Part shown: positions 24,324 to 32,682 of the stretch, piece by piece
Layout of the letters: each line of letters opens with the position of its first letter
Position numbering within the stretch: the first letter of the stretch is position 1
Assembly (NCBI RefSeq): GCF_002195995.1
Contig: NZ_NHON01000067.1
Coordinates: forward strand, 2,156 to 36,086
Length of the DNA stretch: 33,931 nucleotides
Direction: 5' to 3'
Origin: Inquilinus limosus
GTDB lineage: Bacteria > Pseudomonadota > Alphaproteobacteria > DSM-16000 > Inquilinaceae
Program-made: the position numbers and the translations under genes
The notes under the pieces: model-generated
Seen by the model: only the letters and a program-made list of their open reading frames with translations
What the model was told of the DNA's origin: nothing
Databases searched by the model: none

Positions 24324-24400
24324 GTCCCCGTAGCTCAGCAGGATAGAGCGGCTGCGTCCTAAGCAGCGGGTCGGGAGTTCGAATCTCTCCGGGGACGCCA
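24324..24400 (+). tRNA. tRNA-Arg (anticodon CCU)
   Basis: A complete 77-base cloverleaf with encoded CCA. The acceptor stem GTCCCCG (24324-24330) pairs with CGGGGAC (24390-24396), discriminator G. The D arm is AGCTCAGCAGGATAGAGC. The anticodon stem GCTGC/GCAGC holds loop GTCCTAA, so the anticodon is CCU with U33 and A37, reading AGG. The T arm contains GTTCGAAT with a GGGAG/CTCTC stem. It has its own short upstream region after the secretion-operon terminator. Confidence 0.97.
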
Positions 24401-24506
24401 TCACCCGCTCTGCGACGACCTGATCGCCGCGCACTGACGCGGGGATCCAAGGATGCGGGCGCCGGGAGGCCGCGGGACCGCTGGGCCGGGCGATCGGGCA
24501 CGAACC

Positions 24507-24770
24507 CTATTCGTTGTCGTTGGTGACCGTCGACTTGGCGCGGGCTGTTGTTGCATCGATCGCCGTTGCCAGATCAGCCATGCTCCGCTGCTGCAAATCC
24601 CCGGCCTCGGCTTCAAGCCATTCAGCGGCACGCTCGACTTGGGTGATCACTTCCTCCGGCGCACCGTCGACACGCTGCTGAACTGCCGCGGCCCGAATTG
24701 CCTGGGCTGCGGCTACGCGCACCCGAGCCTGAACCAACGCACTCACGCCCTGTTTCGAACCGTCGGCCAT
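24507..24770 (-). CDS. Small unknown protein, Ala-rich and helical
   Basis: An 87-residue protein rich in Ala, Glu and Val, predicted by composition to be mostly helical (ALVQARVRVAAAQAIRAAAV; EEVITQVERAAEWLEAEAG; ADLATAIDATTARAK). No family is recognised and there is no membrane or signal segment. The ATG at 24770 has AGGA closely upstream; a GTG at 24797 would add nine residues. It lies just right of the tRNA-Arg and points toward it. Confidence 0.5.
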   Translation of the reverse strand: MADGSKQGVSALVQARVRVAAAQAIRAAAVQQRVDGAPEEVITQVERAAEWLEAEAGDLQQRSMADLATAIDATTARAKSTVTNDNE

Positions 24771-24991
24771 GGGTCCTGACCCACTGTAGATGCGCACACA
24801 GGATAGCGTATGGGCCGGAGCCCAGGGAGGTCTCGCTGGGCTCCAAGGGGCTGAATGTTGGGGATCGGTCGGACAGCTGGCCGATCACAATGCCCGCCGC
24901 TCCGCTTGCGCTCGCCAGAGGCACGACAAGCTGGCCCGGCCAGGCTGTGGTGCCGTTCGGGCGGGCGCCGCCTCAACACTTGATCGCAAAA

Positions 24992-25294
24992 TCAATAGGG
25001 AGGAAATGGCAGGTCCTTGCTTCCTTCAAACTTCCCCAAAATCGGAACGATAACGATCCAATCAACACGAATCATGCATCCGCCGTCCATTTGGGCAAAT
25101 GAATATTTAGTCGTGATCTTGTCTTGGTCAGAAATTTTTTTGATTTCGACCGGAGCATCGGGCTTAAGCTCTTTCGTTCCGATTGAATTTCCCTCCATTA
25201 ATGTCGTAACTCTGGACAATGGAGGATCGATGGAGACTATCGTGTATTCTGTGGACAGAGTATCCCACAAGACTGCAGTATAGCTGTCTGCCAT
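24992..25294 (-). CDS. Small unknown protein with AT-rich coding sequence
   Basis: A 100-residue protein of even composition (ADSYTAVLWDTLSTEYTIVS; GTKELKPDAPVEIKKISDQD; MDGGCMIRVDWIVIVPILG), unlike the GC-skewed shadow frames, which favours a real gene. Lys and Ile are frequent and the DNA is richer in A/T than most of the window, a sign of possible horizontal origin. No family or signal peptide is recognised; a two-layer beta-rich fold is suggested by alternating hydrophobics. The ATG at 25294 follows GGAG by six bases; upstream ATGs at 25306 and 25321 lack a ribosome site. Confidence 0.6.
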   Translation of the reverse strand: MADSYTAVLWDTLSTEYTIVSIDPPLSRVTTLMEGNSIGTKELKPDAPVEIKKISDQDKITTKYSFAQMDGGCMIRVDWIVIVPILGKFEGSKDLPFPPY

Positions 25295-25776
25295 CTCGCT
25301 CTCCATGGATTGAGCACACATTGAGGCAAGCCGAGAGCATTTTGGAGCATCTTGCCTTACCGATGCAATGTTCACTTATTGATTTAAATATCGATGATAT
25401 TTTAATTTAATGCTTTCATAGCGGTGCTGGTGCTGATCGGGCAAAGCCATCTGCCGCAGATGTTGCCACCAGAGTCCCTCACAAGGCCGCTTGACGCATC
25501 GCGGCAAGCCGCCGGCGTGAGCCGGCGGATGCAAACGAAGCGATGCGGTGCCGCATTGCATGCCCCGCCGACATGCCGGAAGATCGTTCCAGGCAAGGAC
25601 CGATCCGGATCCCTCGGCGAGGCCGAGGACGAGCCGGACGGTCTTCGGGAGGGACTGCTCAGGGGGATCCGCCGCGGCGGGCGGCGCCGAGGGTGCGCCT
25701 GCGACGCTTCGGGAGGGCCGGAACCATCCGGAGGGGATTTTCCCCCTCATGGGCATCGGGATGGGGGGAATTTGTC
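25295..25776. other. 482-bp intergenic stretch with hairpins
   Basis: No gene is supported. The left third is strongly AT-rich (around 25370-25420). A perfect 8-bp hairpin CCGCCGGC-GTGA-GCCGGCGG lies at 25509-25528, and ATGCGG-TG-CCGCAT at 25543-25556. The right end is the leader of the FAD oxidoreductase, where a GAGGGG/CCCCTC hairpin near 25730-25748 lies before the GGGGGGA ribosome site. No riboswitch consensus was recognised. Confidence 0.5.
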
Positions 25777-27330
25777 GTGAAATATTATGATTCCGTGGTG
25801 TATGGCGCCACGCCGTCCGGCATCGTCGCCGCCAGCCTGATGGGAAAGCGGGGCCTGCGGGTCCTGGTGATCGAGCCGACGGGCCATGTCGGCGGGCTGA
25901 TGACCAGCGGGCTGAACGCGACCGACATCATCGGCAGCGGCAGCATCCTGCGCGGCGCGGCCCGCGAGGTCTTCCAGCGCGCCGGCGCGGCCTATGGCAG
26001 CCCGGAGATCGAGTTCCGGGCCGAGCCGCATGTGCTGGCCGGGATCTTCCGGGGCCTGCTGGACGAGGCCGGCGTCGAGCTCAGGACCGGGACCCGCATC
26101 GCCACGATCATGAAGACGGGCCCATCCCTCAGCCACGCGGTGCTGGAGGACGGCGACACGGTCTGGTCGGCCTTCTGGATCGACGCGACCTATGAGGGCG
26201 ACCTGCTGCCGCTGGCCGGCGTGTCCTGCCGCATCGGCCGTGAAAGCGCCGAGGCCCATGGCGAGACCATGGCGGGGCGCCGCCGGCTGGGCAGCATGCT
26301 GCCCGCCCCGCTGGACGAGCCGATCCCGGCCAGGGACGGCCGGGGCAAGCTGCTGCCCTACCTGCTGCCGCCCGACGGCGTCCGGCTGGGCGACGGCGAT
26401 TCCCGGCTGCAGGCCTTCTGCTACCGGCTGACCCTGACCCGCAACCCGGACAACCGGCTGCCGATCCCCGAGCCCGACCGCTACGACCCGGCCGACATGG
26501 AGCTGTTCCGGCGGCTGGCCCTGTCGGGGCGGCGCAAGGGCGCCGGCGCCGTGTCGATCGTGCACGGCACCACCTTCAACTCGATCTTCTTCAACCTCGC
26601 CCGGCTGCGGGGCGGCAAATACGACATGAATTCCGGGCACGCGGCGCCGATCAACCTGCCGCTGGCGGGGATGGACTGGCTGGGTTCCGGCCCCGCCGGG
26701 CGCCGGCGGATCGCCGCGATCTATCGCGACTACACGGCCCGGATCCTGCACTTCATCCGCACCGACGAGAGCGTGCCGGAGGAGACGCGGCGCTTCTTCG
26801 CGGAGTTCGGTTTCTGCCGCGACGAGTATCACGGCAGCGACGGCTGGCCGCCGGCGCTGTATGTGCGCGAGGGGCGCCGGCTGCAGGGCATCGACACGCT
26901 GACCGAGCATGACGTGCTGCGCGGCGCGGTGGACCCGGAGGCCGATATCGGCATCGGCCGCTATCCGCTGGACTGCAAGCCGATCCAGTGGACGGTGACC
27001 GCCGATGGCGAGCGGGCGGTGCGCGAGGGCATGATCTTCGGCAAATGCGATCGCTACGGCATCCGCTACGGCATGCTGCTGCCCAAGCCGGAGGAGGCCT
27101 CGAACCTGCTGGCCTCCGTCGCCGCCTCGGCCACCCATATCGCCTTCGCCAGCCTGCGGATGGAGCCGCACTGGATGATCATGGGGGCCGCGGCCGGCGC
27201 CGCCGTGGTGCTGGCCACCCGGCAGCGCCGGACGCTGCACGCCCTGGCCGGCCGCGCCGTCCGGGCCCTGGCGGAGGCCGACCTGCCCCACGCGGTGCCG
27301 GAGCCGGCCGTGGCCCTCGCCGCCGGCTAG
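25777..27330 (+). CDS. FAD-dependent oxidoreductase
   Basis: A 517-residue flavoprotein of the group that starts DSVVYGATPSGIVAAS, where the dinucleotide loop reads G-A-T-P-S-G rather than GxGxxG, followed by the acidic end of strand 2 (VLVIEPTGHVGG). This is typical of the FAD-dependent oxidoreductase family often found in carbohydrate-related clusters. Other blocks are FWIDATYEGDLLPLAGV and a C-terminal SLRMEPHWMIMGAAAGAAVV, the second FAD-contact region. The substrate is unknown. The start is GTG at 25777 after GGGGGGA. The TAG stop is shared as CTAG with the convergent gene. Confidence 0.88.
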   Translation: MKYYDSVVYGATPSGIVAASLMGKRGLRVLVIEPTGHVGGLMTSGLNATDIIGSGSILRGAAREVFQRAGAAYGSPEIEFRAEPHVLAGIFRGLLDEAGVELRTGTRIATIMKTGPSLSHAVLEDGDTVWSAFWIDATYEGDLLPLAGVSCRIGRESAEAHGETMAGRRRLGSMLPAPLDEPIPARDGRGKLLPYLLPPDGVRLGDGDSRLQAFCYRLTLTRNPDNRLPIPEPDRYDPADMELFRRLALSGRRKGAGAVSIVHGTTFNSIFFNLARLRGGKYDMNSGHAAPINLPLAGMDWLGSGPAGRRRIAAIYRDYTARILHFIRTDESVPEETRRFFAEFGFCRDEYHGSDGWPPALYVREGRRLQGIDTLTEHDVLRGAVDPEADIGIGRYPLDCKPIQWTVTADGERAVREGMIFGKCDRYGIRYGMLLPKPEEASNLLASVAASATHIAFASLRMEPHWMIMGAAAGAAVVLATRQRRTLHALAGRAVRALAEADLPHAVPEPAVALAAG

Positions 27331-28223
27331 GCCTCGGCGCGGGCCGCCCGGTACCAGTCGGCGATCTCGCTGCCCGTCGCCAGCCAGACATCGGGATGCG
27401 AGGCGATATGGGCCAGCGCCCGGCTGAAATGCCGGGCCCGGTGCGGGTGGCCGATCAGGAACGGGTGCAGGGCGATGCCCATCACCCGGCCGGTCACGGC
27501 GCCATCCTCGTACAGGACGTCGAACTGCTCGCGGATCGTGTCCGCGAACTGCGCGCCCGACTGGCCCTGGAAGAGGAAGGCGTTGAAGTCGTTGATCTCG
27601 ATCGAATAGGGCAGCGACAGCATCGACCCGGCGCGCACCCGCATCGGATAAGGCTGCTCGTCATTCACCCAGTCGGCGACATAGTCGATGCCGGCCTCGG
27701 CCAGCAGGTCGAGGGTGCTGTGCGATTCCGTCAGCGCCGGGCTCAGCCAGCCGCGCGGCCGCCGGCCGGTGGCCTGGCCGATGGTGTCGACCACCGCCCG
27801 CACGATCTCCCTCTCCTCATCCTCCGGCTGGCCGTTGATCAGGGTGGAGTTGGTGAGGCCGTGGCCCATCCACTCCCAGCCCAGCGCCTGCCCGGCCTCG
27901 ATGATGCGGGGGTAATGCCCCACCACCTCGGCATTGAGCGGCGCGGTGCCGCGGATGCCGTGCCGCTCCATCACCTCCATCAGCCGCCAGATGCCGACGC
28001 GGACACCATAGTCGCGCCAGGAATAGTTCAGCACGTCGGGGACGAGGTTGGCGGTGAAGGGGTTGATCGAACTCGACGGCCGGTCGAACCGGAAATGCTC
28101 GATGTTCGGCGACACCCAGACCGCCACCCGGGCGCCGTTCGGCCAGCGCAGCTTCGGGCGGTCGATGATGGCGGAGTACGGGAACCGGTCGTGATGCTGC
28201 GGCGCGGCTGATGTCTGGGCCAT
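27327..28223 (-). CDS. Polysaccharide deacetylase-family (PuuE-like) hydrolase
   Basis: A 298-residue NodB-homology-type protein. It opens with RVAVWVSPNIEHFRF, and continues with GIWRLMEVMERHGIRGTAPLNAEV, WEWMGHGLTNSTLING, GWLSPALTESHSTLDLLAEA and a C-terminal MGIALHPFLIGHPHRA. This is the layout of PuuE/allantoinase-like members that act on small cyclic amides rather than polysaccharide, so a catabolic amidohydrolase is plausible; the substrate is unknown. A strong GAGGAGG precedes the ATG. It diverges from a LysR-type gene, its likely regulator, and shares a CTAG stop with the FAD oxidoreductase. Confidence 0.87.
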   Translation of the reverse strand: MAQTSAAPQHHDRFPYSAIIDRPKLRWPNGARVAVWVSPNIEHFRFDRPSSSINPFTANLVPDVLNYSWRDYGVRVGIWRLMEVMERHGIRGTAPLNAEVVGHYPRIIEAGQALGWEWMGHGLTNSTLINGQPEDEEREIVRAVVDTIGQATGRRPRGWLSPALTESHSTLDLLAEAGIDYVADWVNDEQPYPMRVRAGSMLSLPYSIEINDFNAFLFQGQSGAQFADTIREQFDVLYEDGAVTGRVMGIALHPFLIGHPHRARHFSRALAHIASHPDVWLATGSEIADWYRAARAEA

Positions 28224-28322
28224 GGCGGCCTCCTCGAATTGTGCCTGCTCGGAAGATGAGCCTGCCGCGCATTGCGGAGAATTGAGCTATGGTTCCTGAC
28301 ACTTCGGAAACGGATGTCCGGA

Positions 28323-29213
28323 ATGACCATGCGCCCTACCGACAGCCTCGGCGCGCTCGACGCCTTCGTCCGGGCGGCGGACTCCCGCAGCTTCACAGCG
28401 GCGGGACGGCAGCTCGGCGTCTCCTCCTCCGCCATCGGCAAGGCGGTGGCGCGGCTGGAGGAGCGGCTGGGCGTGCGGCTGCTGCACCGCTCCACCCGCT
28501 CGGTGACGCTGACGCCGGAGGGAACGCTGTTCCTGGAGCGCTGCCGGCGGATCTTCAGCGAGATCGAGACCGCCGAGATGGAGCTGGCGCTGACCCGCGG
28601 CGCGCCGCGCGGCCGGCTGCGGGTCAGCCTGCCGCTGGCCGGGATGCTGATGATGCCGACGCTGGGCGCCTTCATGCGCGAGTATCCGGAGATCGAGCTG
28701 GACCTCGACTTCACCGACCGGCTGGTCGATGTGATCGAGGAAGGCTTCGACGCCGTGATCCGCGCCGGCGAGGTCGGCGATTCCCGGCTGATGAGCCGAA
28801 TCCTCGGCGTGTTCCGGCTGCAGCTGGTGGCGGCGCCCGCCTATCTCGCGCGCCGCGGCGTGCCGCGGGTGCCGGAGGACCTGGCAGGCCACGCCTGCCT
28901 GCAGCACCGCTTCGCCACCAGCGGCAGGTTCGAGCCCTGGCCGCTGCGCCGCGCCGGGATCGCCCTGCCGAGCAGCGCGGTGGCGAACACGATCGAGCCG
29001 CTGATCGCCATGGCCGAGCAGGGGCTGGGCATCGCCTGCCTGCCGGATTTCGCCATCCGCCGGCAGATCGGGGACGGCACCCTCGCCGTGGTGCTGGCCG
29101 ATCACACCGCGCATGAGGGCGTGTTCCGCCTGCTGTGGCCGTCCAGCCGCTACCCCGCGCCCAAGCTTCGGGTGTTCATCGATTTCCTGGCGAAGCGCCT
29201 GTTCCCGGCGTAG
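28323..29213 (+). CDS. LysR-family transcriptional regulator
   Basis: A 296-residue LysR-type regulator. The winged HTH is FVRAADSRSFTAAGRQLGVS followed by SSAIGKAVARLEERLG, with RSVTLTPEG at its end. The sensor domain starts GRLRVSLPLAGMLMMPTL and includes LDFTDRLVDVIEEGFDAVIR, typical of the CrgA/DmlR-like subgroup. Candidate starts are ATG at 28314, 28323 and 28329; 28323 is used here, without strong ribosome-site evidence. The 99-base gap to the divergent deacetylase-like gene contains ATTGCGGAGAAT (28271-28282), a possible LysR-type site. Confidence 0.93.
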   Translation: MTMRPTDSLGALDAFVRAADSRSFTAAGRQLGVSSSAIGKAVARLEERLGVRLLHRSTRSVTLTPEGTLFLERCRRIFSEIETAEMELALTRGAPRGRLRVSLPLAGMLMMPTLGAFMREYPEIELDLDFTDRLVDVIEEGFDAVIRAGEVGDSRLMSRILGVFRLQLVAAPAYLARRGVPRVPEDLAGHACLQHRFATSGRFEPWPLRRAGIALPSSAVANTIEPLIAMAEQGLGIACLPDFAIRRQIGDGTLAVVLADHTAHEGVFRLLWPSSRYPAPKLRVFIDFLAKRLFPA

Positions 29214-29228
29214 CGCGGCGCTGCCCGC

Positions 29229-29954
29229 TCACTCGGCCGGAACGAAGCCTTTCTCGGTCAGCGTCATGGCGGCGAGATCGAGGCTCATCCCCCGCGCGCC
29301 CTGCGACACGGCCGCGGCGACCTGGCGGCTCAGCTCCGGATTGCCCTGGCTCTGCTTCAGCGCGTCGGCGATCAGCGCCGCCTGGATCAGCAGGGATTCG
29401 GCCATCTCCTGCTTGGCCGCGTCGCCCGCCCCGCGCAGCTGGCCCGTCGCCGCCATCGCCCGGGCGGCCTGGTCCCGCACGGCCAGGGCGGTGGCGCGGC
29501 CGACATCGTCATCGACCCCGCGGCTGGCCTGCTAGGCATTGATCCAATACACCGCATAGGCGTCGGCGACATCGTCGATCCGCAGCCCGACGGCGGCGAG
29601 CGGCGCCCGCATCTGCTCGACCACGTCGGTCGAGGCGAACACCTTGGCGAGGTTGTCCGCCCCCTGCGGATCCGCCGCCCGGCTGCGGGCCACGAAGCGG
29701 GCGAGGTTGGCGGCGCGGCGGTCGCGCGAGGGGGTGTAGCGGAAGGCGCCCGCCTCGGCCGCCGGCGCCGCGGCGCCGGGCTGCGGATGCTGCTGCTCCT
29801 CCGTGATCCGGCGCAGGGCCAGGCCCAGCGTGTCGGTGCCGGTCACGGACGGGGTGATGATCGTCCAGCCCCAGCCGTCCTGGGCGGGCGCCGCCGCCGG
29901 CCAGATCACGATCGCGCCGAGCGCGCACAGCAGGTTTCGCCGGAACCGTCGCAT
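29229..29954 (-). pseudogene. Gene interrupted by an in-frame amber codon (probable DUF6683 family)
   Basis: Reading from ATG 29954 (GGGAGGGG upstream) gives a signal peptide (FRRNLLCALGAIVIWPAAAPAQ) and a helical domain ending DDVADAYAVYWINA, then TAG at 29532-29534, then QASRGVDDDVGRATALAVRD in the same frame for another 100 residues to a TGA at 29229. Both sides look like one protein, and a family like DUF6683 typically has Trp at this point, one base change (TGG to TAG) away. Without the stop the product would be 241 residues. The family call is from memory. Either a nonsense-mutated pseudogene, a sequencing error, or a functional truncated 140-residue protein. Confidence 0.65.
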
Positions 29955-30195
29955 GCCGCCCCTCCCCCATCCCCGGAATTGCATCCTCATTCGAGATTAT
30001 GACCACGCTGCGTCCGCTGGCGATCCCAGGCACATCGGAAGGTCACCATGCGCGCTGCCCCGGCCCGGATCGATGCGCCGGCGGCATCGATCGATACCCG
30101 TTTCGGCTTGGACGGCCATCGGCGGCCGTAAGACCCTTCCGGGCTGAGACGGACGCCGGGATGCGCCCGCTCGCCATTCGGGAGGAAGAATCGTC

Positions 30196-31347
30196 TTGGC
30201 CACCCACACTGCATTGCGGATGCTGGCAGGAATGATCGCCATCGCCTCATCGCTCACCGCCCTCGGCCCGGCGCCGTCGGCAGCGGCCGCCACCTTCGTC
30301 TACGTCTCCAACGCCGAGGACGGGAACATCGACGGCTATGCCATGGACAAGGCGACCGGCGGGCTGACGCCGCTCGGCAAGACCACGGCCGGGAAGATGG
30401 TGATGCCGATGGCGGTCAGCCCGGACAAGCGGCACCTCTACGCCGTGGTCCGGTCCCAGCCCTTCACGGTCGTGACCTATGCGATCGATCCGGTCACCGG
30501 CGCGCTGCGGCAGGAGGCGACGGCGCCGTTGCCCGACAGCATGGCCTATGTCTCGACCGACGCGACCGGCCGCTTCCTGTTCACCGCCTCCTATGGCGGC
30601 GACAAGGTCGCGGTCAGCCCGATCGATGCCGACGGCCTGGTCCGGGCGGAGGCCGGCCAGGTGATCCCGACCGGCAAGAACGCCCATGCGATCCGCGCCG
30701 ACCGCAGCAACCGCTTCGTCTACGCCACCAATCTCGGCAGCGACCAGATCCTGCAGTTCCGGTTCGACGCCGCGACCGGCCGGCTGACGCCGAACGACCC
30801 GCCGCTGGTGAAGACGGCGGCGGGCAACGGCCCGCGCCACCCGATCCTGTCGCCGGATGACACCTCCCTCTACGTGCTGTGCGAGCTGTCGGGGAACCTG
30901 ATCCATTTCGCGGTCGACCCGGCCACGGGCACCCTGACCGAGCGCGACACCGTCGCCACCGTGCCGCCGGAGGCCGGGCTGGTGCCGGGCCTGCCGCCGG
31001 GGGCGCCGCCCGCCGATGACGGCAAGCGCAGGGTCTGGGCCGCGGACATCCAGGCCACGCCCGACGGCCGGTTCCTCTACACCACGGAGCGGACGACCAG
31101 CCAGATCGCGCTGTTCTCGGTCGCCCCGGACACGGGGACGCCGGCCTATGTCACCAACTACGCCACGGAGACGCAGCCGCGCGGCATCCGCATCGATGCC
31201 AGCGGCACCTATCTGGTCGCGTCAGGGGAGAAGTCGGACCGGCTGGCGGTCTACCGGATCGACAAGGCCAGCGGCACCCTGACGCCGCTGGGCCGGTATC
31301 CGGTCGGCCGCGACGCCAACTGGGTCGAGATCGTCGACCTGCCGTGA
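30196..31347 (+). CDS. Secreted lactonase-family beta-propeller protein
   Basis: A 383-residue protein with a signal peptide (hydrophobic run after LRMLAGMIAIASSLTALG, cleavage near SAAAA) and a seven-bladed propeller of the lactonase family (6-phosphogluconolactonase YbhE-like). Blade motifs recur: TFVYVSNAEDGNIDGYAMD, ATGGLTPLG, HLYAVVRS, NRFVYATNLGSDQILQFRFD, SLYVLCELSGNLIHF and RFLYTTERTTSQIALFSV. Because it is exported, it should act on an extracytoplasmic lactone or simply bind ligand, not serve the pentose phosphate pathway. The start is TTG at 30196 with GGAGG ten bases upstream; an ATG at 30220 is the alternative. It stands alone and converges on the DsbA-like gene. Confidence 0.88.
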   Translation: MATHTALRMLAGMIAIASSLTALGPAPSAAAATFVYVSNAEDGNIDGYAMDKATGGLTPLGKTTAGKMVMPMAVSPDKRHLYAVVRSQPFTVVTYAIDPVTGALRQEATAPLPDSMAYVSTDATGRFLFTASYGGDKVAVSPIDADGLVRAEAGQVIPTGKNAHAIRADRSNRFVYATNLGSDQILQFRFDAATGRLTPNDPPLVKTAAGNGPRHPILSPDDTSLYVLCELSGNLIHFAVDPATGTLTERDTVATVPPEAGLVPGLPPGAPPADDGKRRVWAADIQATPDGRFLYTTERTTSQIALFSVAPDTGTPAYVTNYATETQPRGIRIDASGTYLVASGEKSDRLAVYRIDKASGTLTPLGRYPVGRDANWVEIVDLP

Positions 31348-31385
31348 CGCGGCAGGGCCGCCGGGTCGGCCCGTCGGGCGGGTCC

Positions 31386-32033
31386 TCAGGCGGCCAGGCT
31401 CCGCAGCAGCGTCTCGAACTGCTCGCGCGGATAGAGCCCGGGGATCAGCCGGCCGGCGACGAGCCAGGCCGGCGTCCCCTGCACGCCCAGGCGGCGGCCC
31501 AGCGCCTCGGACTGGCCGACCAGGGCATCGGCGCTGCCATCGTCCAGCGCGGCGTGCAGCGCCGCGAGGTCGATGCCGGCGACGGCCGCGTGCCGGTCGA
31601 TCACCGCCCGGTCGCCAAGATCCTGGCCCAGCGCGAAATGGACGGCGAACAGCGCCTTCTGGAACGGCGCGAAGGAGTCCGGTGCGTGGCGGCGGGCCCA
31701 TTCGGCCGCGGCCAGCGCCATGCGGCTGTTCGGCAGCCGGGCCGGCCAGGCCAGCGCGAGGCCCGACGCCGTCGCCTCCGCCTCGATCCGTGCCACCAGG
31801 GCATCGCTGCGCTCGCCGGCCGGGCGGCCGCCGGGCGGGATCTCCGGATGGGCCTGGAACGGCAGCTCGATCACGTCGAAGCCATGCGCGGCGAAGATCG
31901 TGTTGCGCTGCTGGCCGACATAGCAGAACGGGCACATCAGGTCGTACCAGTGCAGCACCCGGCGCGCGCCGTCCGGGCCGTCGCCCCGGATCAGCTGCCC
32001 GATCGGCGGGAGGTCGTTCGCGCTGTCTGCCAT
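31386..32033 (-). CDS. DsbA-family thiol oxidoreductase (FrnE-like)
   Basis: A 215-residue thioredoxin-fold protein with an inserted helical domain. The active site is Cys34-Pro-Phe-Cys37 in YDLMCPFCYVGQQR, and the cis-proline loop is GVQGTPAW. There is no signal peptide, so it is a cytoplasmic member of the DsbA/FrnE group rather than the periplasmic DsbA. Partner substrates are unknown. The ATG at 32033 has GAAGGTG upstream; a longer frame to 32153 lacks support. It follows dps on the same strand after a strong hairpin, so it may be part of a stress-related unit. Confidence 0.88.
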   Translation of the reverse strand: MADSANDLPPIGQLIRGDGPDGARRVLHWYDLMCPFCYVGQQRNTIFAAHGFDVIELPFQAHPEIPPGGRPAGERSDALVARIEAEATASGLALAWPARLPNSRMALAAAEWARRHAPDSFAPFQKALFAVHFALGQDLGDRAVIDRHAAVAGIDLAALHAALDDGSADALVGQSEALGRRLGVQGTPAWLVAGRLIPGLYPREQFETLLRSLAA

Positions 32034-32080
32034 GACACACCTTCGGGCCACGGGCCCGGATCGCTGCGTGCTGCGTGGCA

Positions 32081-32103
32081 GGGGCCGGCCGCCGGCCGGC
32101 CCC
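32081..32103. other. Strong hairpin between dps and the DsbA-like gene
   Basis: A perfect 10-bp GC-only stem (32081-32090 and 32094-32103) with a three-base loop. No T run follows on either strand, so it is not a classic terminator. It could pause polymerase or shield the end of the dps mRNA. Confidence 0.45.
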
Positions 32104-32115
32104 GCCGGGGATGGA

Positions 32116-32640
32116 TCAGGCGTTCGAGCCGGGCGGCCGGTGCGCCGATTCATAGAGGAACCAGGTGCGGCGCTCGGTCTCGTCGATCCAGTTCTCGAGC
32201 AGGCTGGCCGTCGCGACGTCGCCGTATTCGTCGCAGGTGTTGTGGACCTGCCGCATCGCCTGGGTCAGCCGCAGATTGTCGTCGCGCAGCTCGGCCAGCA
32301 TGTCCTGCGGGTCGACATGGTCGGCGTCGTTGTCGGGGATGCGCTGGTGCCGGGCGATGTCGCCGATCGACTTCAGCGTCTGGGCGCCGATCTTGCGGCC
32401 CCGCTCGGCGATGTCGTCGGTCATGGCGAACAGCTGGTCGCCATGCTCGTCCAGCAGCAGGTGGTAGTCGCGGAAATGCGACCCGCTCATATGCCAGTGG
32501 AAGTTCTTCGTCTTCAGGTACAGGGCGAAGACGTCGGCCAGCAGGCCCCGCAGCGCGGCGCCGATGTCCCTGGTCGCGTCGGCGGAAAGGTCGGTCAGCC
32601 CGCCCGGGCGGCGGGCGGTGCTCGGGGTTCCGGAGCTCAT
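32116..32640 (-). CDS. dps: Dps-family DNA-binding ferritin-like protein
   Basis: A 174-residue Dps-type protein. The ferroxidase-centre ligands are visible: NFHWHMSG and, after SHFRDYHLLLDEHGDQ, the DE-H pair on the neighbouring helix. The rest follows the four-helix pattern (MTDDIAERGRKIGAQTL; DMLAELRDDNLRLTQAM; TASLLENWIDETERRTWFL). Dps forms a 12-subunit shell that stores iron and protects DNA from peroxide. The ATG has a strong GGAGGAG. It lies 42 bases downstream of the porin gene on the same strand, and no terminator separates them, so they may be cotranscribed. Confidence 0.95.
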   Translation of the reverse strand: MSSGTPSTARRPGGLTDLSADATRDIGAALRGLLADVFALYLKTKNFHWHMSGSHFRDYHLLLDEHGDQLFAMTDDIAERGRKIGAQTLKSIGDIARHQRIPDNDADHVDPQDMLAELRDDNLRLTQAMRQVHNTCDEYGDVATASLLENWIDETERRTWFLYESAHRPPGSNA

Positions 32641-32682
32641 GATTCGGTCTCCTCCAGGTTGGTCTGCGGTGTGCTGTCCGGC

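Noticed and set aside
25500-25776. A riboswitch in the leader of the FAD oxidoreductase
   Set aside because: Hairpins are present but none of the conserved cores of cobalamin, SAM, glycine, TPP or FMN riboswitches could be found.
31351-31385. Terminator between the lactonase-fold gene and the DsbA-like gene
   Set aside because: A 6-bp GC stem (31355-31360 with 31367-31372) exists but no T run follows on either strand.
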